Source of the DNA: an uncultured Clostridia bacterium
GTDB lineage: Bacteria > Bacillota > Clostridia > Christensenellales > Aristaeellaceae
Reading direction: 5' to 3'
Assembly (NCBI GenBank): GCA_934670175.1
Contig: CAKUOX010000040.1
Span: 1 to 19,636, forward strand
Length of the DNA: 19,636 bases
Numbering within the stretch: position 1 is the first letter of the stretch; every line of letters starts with the position of its first letter. A program made the position numbers and the translations under genes. This document shows positions 1-5,752 of this stretch, piece by piece. The notes below the pieces were generated by a model, which was not told the origin of the DNA, ran no database searches, and was given only the letters and a program-made list of their open reading frames with translations.

Positions 1-64
1 GAGGCCTGTTCGGCCTTCGCCTAACCAACTTCATAAGTGACGCTGTTCAATTTGCGCATTACTA

Positions 65-93
65 TTGACAGTACCTGTAATTATACTTATAAT
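65..93 (+). promoter_or_regulatory. Consensus sigma-A promoter without a gene
   Basis: TTGACA at 65-70 and TATAAT at 88-93 are separated by exactly 17 bases, a perfect match to the vegetative consensus. The predicted start near 100 has no convincing plus-strand reading frame with a ribosome site. The next strong structure downstream is the long hairpin at 267-305. The promoter could drive a small non-coding or antisense RNA running towards the 3' end of the ROK gene. The rest of 1-262 contains only small hairpins and no supported gene. Confidence 0.55.
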
Positions 94-262
94 TTCACAG
101 CTTTCGGAATTCCATACTTAAACAATGCACTTATCGCCAATAACAGTCTGTCAAAAGAACAGGAGCGCTCGAGAGGACGAAAGCCTGCAAAGCAGCTTCC
201 TGCGGGCTGCTGCCAGAATCTAAAGGATCCGCACGATGCCATTGTGCCTCGCTGCTCCGCAC

Positions 263-305
263 AAAAGAGCCGCCGATCTGTCGTACATCGACAGACCGGC
301 GGCTC
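263..305 (-). terminator. Rho-independent terminator of the ROK regulator gene
   Basis: A 17-bp stem with one mismatch (267-283 with 289-305) closes on a 5-base loop. On the minus strand it is followed directly by TTTTGT. It lies 10 bp beyond the stop codon of the ROK gene, the expected position. Confidence 0.85.
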
Positions 306-315
306 AACATCGACA

Positions 316-1548
316 TCAGCGCATGAAAGCGAGCGACGCCTTATTCCAGTTATAATAGGGCACGACCTGCGCCGCGCCGCGCGCGACGTTCCATTCATCC
401 GGATCGCCCTGCAATATTTCCACACCGCGTCCGGCGTTGTGCATCTGCCGGCGCAGTGTGCACGCCTTGATCTTTTTCAAAAACTCCGAGCCGTTCTTCA
501 TCATACCGCCGCAGAGATAAATGCGGTCGGGATCCAGCAGATTAATGCTGATGGCCAGCGCCACGCCGATATATTCCGCCGTTTTATCGATCACGGCCTG
601 CGCGGGCACATCTCCCGCAGCAGCGGCCTCAAATACCATTCTGGCGTCCAGCCGCTCCACATTGCCGCCGCACATTTTTTCAAGCATGGCGTCCTCGCCG
701 CTGCGCACCAATGCGCGCGCCTTGCGCGCCAGCGCCGCGCCGGAAGCCACTGCCTCCAGACAGCCGACATTGCCGCAGCTGCAGCGCGTATCGTCGTCGT
801 GGCTCACCAGCAGGTGTCCGACCTCGCCGCTGGTGCCGCTCGCGCCGTAATACAGCTTACCGTTTTGCAGCAGACCGCCGCCGATGCCATAGCCCAGGCC
901 GATGCACAGCACGGTCTTTTCGTTGTTTTCCTGATTGCGGAATACCTCCCAGCTGGCCTGCACGCGGTTCGCATTTTCAACGATGACCTGAAACGGCAGG
1001 ATCTCGTTCATCCAATCCTGAAGCGGCACATCCTCCCAGCCGAAGTTCGGCGAAAATATAACGCGCCCACTTTCGCGCTCGATCAATCCCGGCATGGCCA
1101 CGCACACGCCCACGATGGTGTCCTCGTCCACGCCGGAACCTCGGGTCAGCGCCATGATTTCCGCGCAGATGCGCTCCACGAAGCGCCGCTCGCATTCCAC
1201 ATCTTCCGTAGCGTATTTCACCGTGGCAATGATCGACTGATCCAGACCGGTCAGCACGATGCGAATCGTGGTGCGTCCCACATCCACGCCGATGAAGTGG
1301 TAATGCTCGCCGCATACGCTCAGCAGCTCCGGCTGTTTGCCGCGCCCGCTGGCCTTCTTCATCTCCACCGAAACCATGCCGTGCTCGATCAGCTGATCCG
1401 TAATATCCATGACCGACGGTATGCTCAGCCCGACCATTTTTGCAATGGCGGAGCGATTGATCGGACCATGATTGGAAATGCAGCGCATCACGCTCTGCTT
1501 GTTCAGCATGGCCATGCGATGGCTGTCCATTCTGCGGTAGGTATCCAC
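316..1548 (-). CDS. ROK-family transcriptional repressor (NagC/XylR type)
   Basis: A sugar-responsive DNA-binding repressor of 410 residues. An N-terminal winged helix-turn-helix (about residues 16-60) precedes an actin-like ROK sugar-kinase fold. The zinc site is visible as H245 with C256, C258 and C263 in CSCGNVGC. The phosphate-binding loop is degenerate (GVDVGRTT), and the usual N-D-A-N catalytic motif reads E-N-A-N (residues 191-194), so the kinase Asp is replaced by Asn. This is expected of a repressor rather than an active kinase. I chose the GTG at 1548 because AAAGGGG lies about 9 bases upstream; the ATG at 1530 is the alternative. It is monocistronic with its own promoter, a palindromic operator and a terminator, so autoregulation is likely. 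The inducing sugar is not evident, since no sugar-catabolic gene is adjacent. Confidence 0.9.
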   Translation of the reverse strand: MDTYRRMDSHRMAMLNKQSVMRCISNHGPINRSAIAKMVGLSIPSVMDITDQLIEHGMVSVEMKKASGRGKQPELLSVCGEHYHFIGVDVGRTTIRIVLTGLDQSIIATVKYATEDVECERRFVERICAEIMALTRGSGVDEDTIVGVCVAMPGLIERESGRVIFSPNFGWEDVPLQDWMNEILPFQVIVENANRVQASWEVFRNQENNEKTVLCIGLGYGIGGGLLQNGKLYYGASGTSGEVGHLLVSHDDDTRCSCGNVGCLEAVASGAALARKARALVRSGEDAMLEKMCGGNVERLDARMVFEAAAAGDVPAQAVIDKTAEYIGVALAISINLLDPDRIYLCGGMMKNGSEFLKKIKACTLRRQMHNAGRGVEILQGDPDEWNVARGAAQVVPYYNWNKASLAFMR

Positions 1549-1582
1549 GCCCTCTATCCCCTTTAAAGGTAATTATAAATCC

Positions 1583-1611
1583 AGTATACCGCAAATCGTC
1601 CGCAAAATCAA
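1583..1611 (-). promoter_or_regulatory. Promoter of the ROK regulator gene
   Basis: Read on the minus strand, TTGATT (1606-1611) and TATACT (1583-1588) are separated by 17 bases, about 35 bases before the GTG start. The palindromic operator at 1615-1632 begins 3 bases upstream of the -35 box, so a bound regulator would contact or block polymerase. Confidence 0.6.
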
Positions 1612-1614
1612 CTA

Positions 1615-1632
1615 TTAACTTACCTAAGTTAA
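1615..1632. promoter_or_regulatory. Palindromic operator 1, probably bound by the ROK regulator
   Basis: TTAACTTACCTAAGTTAA is a perfect inverted repeat of two 8-bp arms around CC. It abuts the -35 box of the ROK gene. ROK repressors of the XylR/NagC type are known to bind AT-rich palindromes of this size. The assignment to this regulator is inference from position. Confidence 0.6.
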
Positions 1633-1643
1633 TCAGTTCTGTC

Positions 1644-1864
1644 GAAAGCCCTCTCGCGCTTTCAATCGCGCCCAGCGGCGTGTACGGTGGGCGCGGGACG
1701 ATTTTTGCGGCGGAAAATCCCATTTTCCAGAGCAAAAATCGTTTCCTTGCAGTTTTTGCGCTCGAAAATCCAAAGGATTTTAGCAAAAACTGGTGAGGGT
1801 GGCAGTGGCGGGGAAGCTTGCTTCCCCGTCCACCCAGCTTGTCAAAAGCTCTTTTTGACAAGCT
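1644..1864. repeat. Array of six consecutive hairpins (intergenic element)
   Basis: Inverted repeats follow one another almost without gaps. The stems are 1644-1649/1658-1663; 1667-1674/1688-1695; 1699-1708/1732-1741 with a nested 1712-1718/1722-1728; 1750-1759/1783-1792 with a nested 1765-1771/1775-1781; 1797-1802/1830-1835 with a nested 1810-1816/1821-1827; and 1836-1847/1853-1864 (12 bp, 5-base loop). No coding frame with a ribosome site exists here. The layout suggests a palindromic intergenic repeat or a small non-autonomous mobile element. The third and fourth hairpins share the same design: an outer stem with a TTTTTGC/GCAAAAA core around an inner stem with an AAAAT/ATTTT core. Confidence 0.6.
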
Positions 1865-1867
1865 GCA

Positions 1868-1885
1868 TTTGCTTACCTAAGTTAA
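1868..1885. promoter_or_regulatory. Operator 2, imperfect second copy of the ROK palindrome
   Basis: It matches operator 1 at 16 of 18 positions, with two changes in the left arm. The identical block CTTACCTAAGTTAATC occurs at 1619-1634 and 1872-1887. It sits between the terminator of the response regulator gene and the hairpin array. It may be a second repressor site, or half of a duplication that flanks the hairpin array. Confidence 0.5.
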
Positions 1886-1903
1886 TCTGTGCCCCTGCAA
1901 GGC

Positions 1904-1948
1904 AACAAAACGGCGGAAGCGTGCCAAACAGCTTTACGCACTTCCGCC
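1904..1948 (-). terminator. Rho-independent terminator of the response regulator gene
   Basis: On the minus strand the stem GGCGGAAG/CTTCCGCC (1941-1948 with 1912-1919) encloses a 21-base loop and is followed by GTTTTGTT. It begins 16 bp after the stop codon at 1965-1967. Confidence 0.7.
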
Positions 1949-1964
1949 CAATATACCGCGTATT

Positions 1965-2675
1965 CTACGCTTCGTCGTCAAGCTCGAAGCGGTAGCCCAC
2001 GCCCCACACGGTTTTAATGTCCCAGCCGTTGCCGGGCCGGCACAGCTTGGCGCGGATGCGCTTGATATGGCTGTCCACCGCGCGGGTATCGCCCAGATAA
2101 TCGTAGCCCCAGATGCTTTGCAGCAGGTGTTCACGGCTGAACACCATGCCCGGGTTGCTGGCCAACGCCCACAGGATCTCGATCTCCTTCGGCGTGCAGG
2201 GTACGATCTGACCGCCCAGCTTGATGACATAGGAGTTCATATCCACATCCAGATTTCCTGCCACCAAATGCGACACGCGCACCGGCTCAGCCGTTTCATG
2301 GATGCGCCGCAGCACCGCCTTTACGCGCGCCACGACTTCGCGCACGCTGAACGGCTTGGCGATATAATCGTCCGCGCCCAGCTCCAGTCCCAGCAGCCGG
2401 TCGAATTCCTCCGCCTTCGCGCTGAGCATAATGATCGGCACATTGGATTCCTTGCGGATCTCGCGGCAAACCATCAGTCCATCCTTTTTAGGCATCATCA
2501 CATCCAGCACCACGATGTCCGGACGCAGCTTGCGAATGGCGTCCAGCGCTTCCTCGCCATCATAGGCCGAGAGCACCTGGTAAGCCTCCTTATGAAATCC
2601 CTCGGCAAGCGCCCGATGCACGCTCACATCGTCGTCCGCCAGCAAAACGCGATAGCCGCCCTGTCTCGCTTCCAT
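1965..2675 (-). CDS. OmpR/PhoB-type response regulator
   Basis: A cytoplasmic two-component transcription factor of 236 residues, a normal length for the family. Receiver domain, about 8-124: acidic pocket DDD at 14-16, phosphoacceptor D58 in VVLDVMMP, switch S85 and K107 in IAKPF. C-terminal winged helix, about 137-232, with the typical TPKEIEILW and RVGY-like end (VWGVGYRF). I chose the ATG at 2675 because GGAGGTG lies just upstream in GGGAGGTGATGACATG; the reading frame is open further upstream but lacks another ribosome site. No histidine kinase gene is adjacent, so the cognate sensor must be encoded elsewhere. It is transcribed divergently from the PRC-barrel-like gene, with TTGGCRC repeats in between that could be its operator. 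Confidence 0.92.
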   Translation of the reverse strand: MEARQGGYRVLLADDDVSVHRALAEGFHKEAYQVLSAYDGEEALDAIRKLRPDIVVLDVMMPKKDGLMVCREIRKESNVPIIMLSAKAEEFDRLLGLELGADDYIAKPFSVREVVARVKAVLRRIHETAEPVRVSHLVAGNLDVDMNSYVIKLGGQIVPCTPKEIEILWALASNPGMVFSREHLLQSIWGYDYLGDTRAVDSHIKRIRAKLCRPGNGWDIKTVWGVGYRFELDDEA

Positions 2676-2693
2676 GTCATCACCTCCCTGTCT

Positions 2694-2722
2694 GCCATAA
2701 CGGTAACAAAAAAGTATGTCAA
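2694..2722 (-). promoter_or_regulatory. Probable promoter of the response regulator gene
   Basis: On the minus strand TTGACA (2717-2722) is a perfect -35 box, and a 17-base spacer leads to TATGGC (2694-2699), a weak -10 box. The resulting leader would be very short. Confidence 0.4.
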
Positions 2723-2765
2723 ATTTGTGGCAAAACCTTATACAGGCTTTCAACACTTGCGTATT

Positions 2766-2861
2766 TTGGCACTTGGCACGCAAAATAAACCGCTCTGACA
2801 GTTCTGCGAAAAATTGGCGCGCAAATCATCGGTCTGCGGCGTGCAGAATAGTAAGCGCCAA
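2766..2861. promoter_or_regulatory. TTGGCRC repeats between divergent genes
   Basis: TTGGCAC occurs twice head to tail at 2766-2772 and 2773-2779. TTGGCGC lies at 2814-2820, and the inverse GCGCCAA at 2855-2861. The second and third copies continue similarly (GCAAAAT and GCAAAT). OmpR-family regulators bind direct repeats, so this is a candidate site for the adjacent regulator. That is inference only. Confidence 0.35.
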
Positions 2862-2885
2862 ATTCAAAAATGACGGAGCGCAAAT

Positions 2886-3344
2886 ATGCGAAAATTGCGA
2901 AATCTGATCGGCCTGCCTGTGATCGTGAACCGGCAAAAGATCGGCCGACTGGTACAGGCGGAGCTTTCCGGCGACCTCGGGCGGCTCAAGGGCGTATGGG
3001 TGGACTGCGGGCTGCGCGGCACACGCTATATTTCGTCGGAGCAGCTGAAGCTGATCGGCGAAATGGCGGTCATCGCGGATGATCGCGGCAAGCGGCGGCG
3101 CTGCCGCAGCGTCTTCCCCTGCTATCGCGCCATTTCGGCCTGCGGTCAGCGGCTCGGCGCCATTGTCGGCGCGCAGATCGACGAGCTGAGCTTCATCGTG
3201 ACCTCATTGGAGCTTACGCGGGGCTTCTGGGACGACCTGCTTTCCGGCCGCGAATGCGTCACGAAATACGCGATGAACGATCGCATGACCGAAGTCATTG
3301 TGTTGGATGCGGCGGATCAATGTGAAAAGGAGGATGAAGCATGA
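2886..3344 (+). CDS. PRC-barrel-like protein
   Basis: A predicted cytoplasmic protein of 152 residues. The N-terminal half (MRKLRNLIGLPVIV..KIGRLVQAEL..LKGVWVD) has the beta-strand and glycine pattern of PRC-barrel domains, which are small folds found in RimM and YlmC/YmxH-type proteins that mediate protein or RNA contacts. The second half (about 80-152, GQRLGAIVGAQID..) may be a second, diverged barrel. The start follows GGAG with 7-base spacing. Its stop overlaps the start of the next gene by 4 bases (ATGA), so the two are translationally coupled. The precise role is unknown. In spore formers, PRC-barrel proteins often sit beside sporulation or envelope genes, but nothing here proves such a link. 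Confidence 0.6.
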   Translation: MRKLRNLIGLPVIVNRQKIGRLVQAELSGDLGRLKGVWVDCGLRGTRYISSEQLKLIGEMAVIADDRGKRRRCRSVFPCYRAISACGQRLGAIVGAQIDELSFIVTSLELTRGFWDDLLSGRECVTKYAMNDRMTEVIVLDAADQCEKEDEA

Positions 3345-3511
3345 AGGGCGGAAAAATGCGCGGCATCATGACCGGCATGCTGCTCGGCGGCATGGCGGCG
3401 ACGATGTTTGGCGTGATCAACTGGCAGACGGAGCGCAAATGGAACCAGCAGCTGCGCCGCGGCGGCAGATGGCTGTCTGAAAAGACGGACGAGCTGACCG
3501 GCAAGCGATGA
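3341..3511 (+). CDS. Small membrane-anchored protein, 56 residues
   Basis: The frame begins in an ATGA overlap with the upstream gene and has a strong AAGGAGG site 8 bases before the ATG. Residues 7-27 (RGIMTGMLLGGMAATMFGVIN) are glycine- and methionine-rich and hydrophobic, consistent with one membrane segment. The rest is basic and polar (ERKWNQQLRRGGRWLSEK). It resembles YtxH-like small membrane proteins in layout only. Coupling to the PRC-barrel-like gene suggests the two products act together, possibly with this peptide as a membrane anchor. Function is unknown. Confidence 0.75.
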   Translation: MKGGKMRGIMTGMLLGGMAATMFGVINWQTERKWNQQLRRGGRWLSEKTDELTGKR

Positions 3512-3515
3512 AGTG

Positions 3516-3833
3516 CGCTGCCAGACGCTGAGAAACCCCGCAAGACAAGGAAACGCGGGCTGCAAATGAGGGCGCATACTATAACGCACCGGAAACTTTG
3601 CGAAGCAAAGTTCCGGCAGCGCCGCGCGAATCTTTCAGATTCCAGCGCGGGCTGGTCGCCGCTGCCGCAGGCAGTGCGGCGACTGCTTCAACGTATGTAA
3701 CCGATTTTGCAGCCTGCGTTGACGAAGTAAGCAGAAATTTCAACTTCTCCAGAAGTTGTTTAGAAAATTTCTGCGGTTGCGGGGTTTGGCAGCGGGCTGC
3801 TGTCTGCGGCGCAGCGCGCTGCGGGCCGCAGCC
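3516..3833. repeat. Large foldback region with nested inverted repeats
   Basis: This 300-base gap has no supported gene. An outer inverted repeat pairs 3516-3523 with 3787-3794 and, after a 10-base bulge, 3533-3543 with 3777-3787 (one shared base at the junction). A second stem pairs 3552-3564 with 3708-3720 (12 of 13). Enclosed hairpins lie at 3589-3616, about 3623-3649 and 3655-3683 (8-bp outer stem). A separate arm pairs 3731-3740 with 3765-3774 around 3741-3748/3751-3758. A final GC-rich hairpin spans 3795-3833. The whole resembles a multibranched RNA fold or a foldback mobile repeat. It may also end transcription of the upstream pair. Confidence 0.6.
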
Positions 3834-3867
3834 ATTGCATCACTCTAAATGAAGGGAGCTTACGCGC

Positions 3868-4902
3868 ATGGAACGGCGAACGGGCAAAATATGGCGAAAC
3901 GGACTGAAGATCGGCGCGGTGCTGGCCTGCACGGCGCTGCTGCTGGCGTGCTTCTGGCCACTGGCGTGCGAGGCGCTCAGCATCTTTTTCAGCGCCTGTG
4001 TCATCGCCTTTCTGCTGCTGCCGCTGGCAAAGCTGTTCGAGCGAAAGCTGCCGCGCGCGGTGGCAGCTGTGCTGGCGCTGGTTTTGGTAGTTCTGGCCGC
4101 CGCGGCATGTCTGGTTCTTCTGGCACCGCTGCTGTTAAAACAGACGCGCGACGCAGCCATGCTGCTTCCGGATGCGCTCGATAAGCTGACGGCCTTTGCG
4201 GACGGCATGCTGAGCCGCCTGTCCGCGCAGTTGCCGAACATCGCGCTGCCAAAGCTCGACCTTGGCGGACAGCAGCGGCAAATTTCCGAATTCGCCAAGT
4301 CTGCGGCCGCCGCCGTGTGCGGCTTTGCCGCCGCTGCCTACCGCTTTGCGCTCGCCGCCGTGCTGAGCTGCTTTTTCATGGCCGACCGCGACCGCATGCT
4401 GCTCCGACTGGAGCTGGCGATCCCCTGCGCCTGGCGCAGAAACGCGGTGCGCGCGGGCAACGAGATTCTGCGCGAGCTGCGCCTGTATATAAGGGGACAG
4501 GCGACGATCGCGCTGGCCGTGGGCGTGCTCGCCATGATCGGCCTGTGGATCATCGGCGTATCAGGCGCGCCGCTGCTGGGGCTGATCGTAGGCATATTCA
4601 ATGTGATTCCCTATCTTGGGCCGGTGATTGGCGGCGTACCGGCGGTCATCCTCGCGCTGAGCAGCAGCTGGCAGCGCGCGCTGCTGACCGTCGCGGTGCT
4701 GTTTCTGGTGCAGCAAATCGACGGTCTGGTCATTTCACCGCGCGTGATGGGCAATATCACCGGCTTTTCGCCCGCCGTGGTGCTGATCACGCTGTTCCTG
4801 TCCGCACAGATCGGCGGCGTGTGGGGCATGCTGCTGGCGCTGCCGGTAATGATGGCGCTGCGCACGCTGTACCGCGTGTTCGTGCAGCGCAAGGAAAACT
4901 AG
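3868..4902 (+). CDS. AI-2E family transporter (formerly UPF0118)
   Basis: An integral membrane protein of 344 residues, the usual length of the family. Hydrophobic segments begin at about residue 14 and recur through the C terminus (roughly seven or eight), with a larger polar loop around residues 85-140. The family hallmark is clear in the last third: GIFNVIPYLGPVIGG followed by a hydrophobic stretch, then SPRVMG and a final QIGGVWGMLLALP. Members include TqsA, reported as an AI-2 exporter, PerM/YdiK, and Na+/H+ antiporters, so the substrate here is open. The start is supported by AAGGGAG 9 bases upstream. It appears monocistronic, since the next operon has its own promoter. Confidence 0.88.
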   Translation: MERRTGKIWRNGLKIGAVLACTALLLACFWPLACEALSIFFSACVIAFLLLPLAKLFERKLPRAVAAVLALVLVVLAAAACLVLLAPLLLKQTRDAAMLLPDALDKLTAFADGMLSRLSAQLPNIALPKLDLGGQQRQISEFAKSAAAAVCGFAAAAYRFALAAVLSCFFMADRDRMLLRLELAIPCAWRRNAVRAGNEILRELRLYIRGQATIALAVGVLAMIGLWIIGVSGAPLLGLIVGIFNVIPYLGPVIGGVPAVILALSSSWQRALLTVAVLFLVQQIDGLVISPRVMGNITGFSPAVVLITLFLSAQIGGVWGMLLALPVMMALRTLYRVFVQRKEN

Positions 4903-4970
4903 CTGCATCCATGCACAGATCTATGGCAGCATTCCGCTTTCGCGTGTACAAAATTTAATTCCAATATAAA

Positions 4971-4989
4971 TTTATCGTTTTTCGATAAA
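4971..4989. promoter_or_regulatory. Palindrome upstream of the DUF2975 operon promoter
   Basis: TTTATCG and CGATAAA form a perfect 7-bp inverted repeat around TTTTT, ending 7 bases before the -35 box. It could be the operator of the HTH regulator encoded in the operon, or a small terminator for the upstream gene (T-rich, but low in GC). Confidence 0.4.
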
Positions 4990-4995
4990 AATGTA

Positions 4996-5024
4996 TTGAC
5001 ATGCGCCATTTCATGTGCTATGCT
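4996..5024 (+). promoter_or_regulatory. Sigma-A promoter of the DUF2975-HTH-DUF4173 operon
   Basis: TTGACA (4996-5001) and TATGCT (5019-5024) are spaced by 17 bases. Transcription would start near 5031, just ahead of the GAAGGGGG ribosome site and the ATG at 5048. Confidence 0.7.
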
Positions 5025-5047
5025 GGCGGCAGAAGGGGGCATGAAGC

Positions 5048-5521
5048 ATGGATCACAAGGCACTTTCCCGGCATCTGATCGCCGCCGGCATTCTGGCGGG
5101 CTTGGGCGGCGTATACATATTCTACATTCACGAGCCGCTGCACATGCTGCATCTGTTCGGCGCGGGTGCCGAGCTCAGGCGCTTTCTATCCATCGGCGGT
5201 ATCGCGCTGATTGGACTGCTGTACCTCGCCGCGCTGGCGAATTATTTCAAGATCTGCGTTCGCATCGGTGAAAACGCTTCGTTCTGCACCGAGAACGCCG
5301 TGCGGCTCGGGCGCATCGGGCGCCTGCTGTCCATCGGCGGCGGCTGCTGGACGGCGATCATCGCGGTGCTCCTGTGCCTTCGGATCATCGATCGCTATCT
5401 CTATCTCGTGCTGGCGCTCGCAGCGCTGGCGAGCTTCTGTGCAGGCGTGGTCGCGCGCGTGCTGGGTCAGCTGGTAAGGCGTGCCTCTCGCTTGCAGGAA
5501 GAAAACGATCTGACGATATAG
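5048..5521 (+). CDS. DUF2975 domain membrane protein
   Basis: A 157-residue protein with four predicted membrane segments (about residues 10-28, 47-68, 94-114 and 118-140), matching the four-helix DUF2975 family. Its position directly before a YozG-type HTH gene is the hallmark arrangement of this family, as in the Bacillus yoaS/yozG pair. The ATG at 5048 has GAAGGGGG about 8 bases upstream; the ATG at 5041 is in another frame and too close to that site. In such pairs the membrane protein is thought to modulate the regulator, but the signal is unknown. It is first in a three-gene operon, with 9 bp to the next gene. Confidence 0.8.
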   Translation: MDHKALSRHLIAAGILAGLGGVYIFYIHEPLHMLHLFGAGAELRRFLSIGGIALIGLLYLAALANYFKICVRIGENASFCTENAVRLGRIGRLLSIGGGCWTAIIAVLLCLRIIDRYLYLVLALAALASFCAGVVARVLGQLVRRASRLQEENDLTI

Positions 5522-5530
5522 GAGGCGCGC

Positions 5531-5752
5531 ATGGCGATTCGAATCGATCTGGACGTGATGCTCGCCCGACGCAAAATGAGCATGACCGAGCTGAGTGCGC
5601 GCGTGGGCGTCACCATGGCAAACCTGTCCATTCTGAAAAACGGCAAGGCCAAGGCCGTGCGCTTTTCCACGCTGGAAGCCATCTGCCGCGCGCTGGACTG
5701 TCAGCCCGGCGATATACTGATCTACGAAGAGGAGAAAGAACATGCAAACTGA
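5531..5752 (+). CDS. YozG-type helix-turn-helix regulator (Cro/C1 family)
   Basis: A 73-residue DNA-binding protein consisting almost entirely of one Cro/C1 HTH domain. The HTH spans about residues 18-40 (MTELSARVGVTMANLSILKNGK), followed by the family-typical FSTLEAICRALDCQPGDIL. The ribosome site GGAGG lies 5 bases before the ATG. The gene overlaps the following one by 11 bases. Together with the preceding DUF2975 gene it forms a standard membrane-protein/regulator pair. It probably controls this operon through the palindrome near 4971-4989. Confidence 0.9.
   Translation: MAIRIDLDVMLARRKMSMTELSARVGVTMANLSILKNGKAKAVRFSTLEAICRALDCQPGDILIYEEEKEHAN

Noticed and set aside
1..18. Small AGGCC/GGCCT hairpin at the window start
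   Set aside because: A 5-bp stem with no T-run and no visible gene upstream; it cannot be assigned.
95..305. SRP RNA, 6S RNA or tmRNA downstream of the 65-93 promoter
   Set aside because: I looked for the SRP tetraloop region, a long 6S-type rod and a tRNA-like end and found none.
37..1566. A 509-codon open frame on the plus strand opposite the ROK gene
   Set aside because: It covers the promoter, terminator and whole minus-strand gene, has no ribosome site and no recognisable domain. Long opposite frames are common in GC-rich genes.
1639..1645. Exact 0A-box 7-mer TGTCGAA (also near 8676)
   Set aside because: A 7-mer this short occurs by chance in 20 kb, and neither copy is placed at a promoter of a plausible target.
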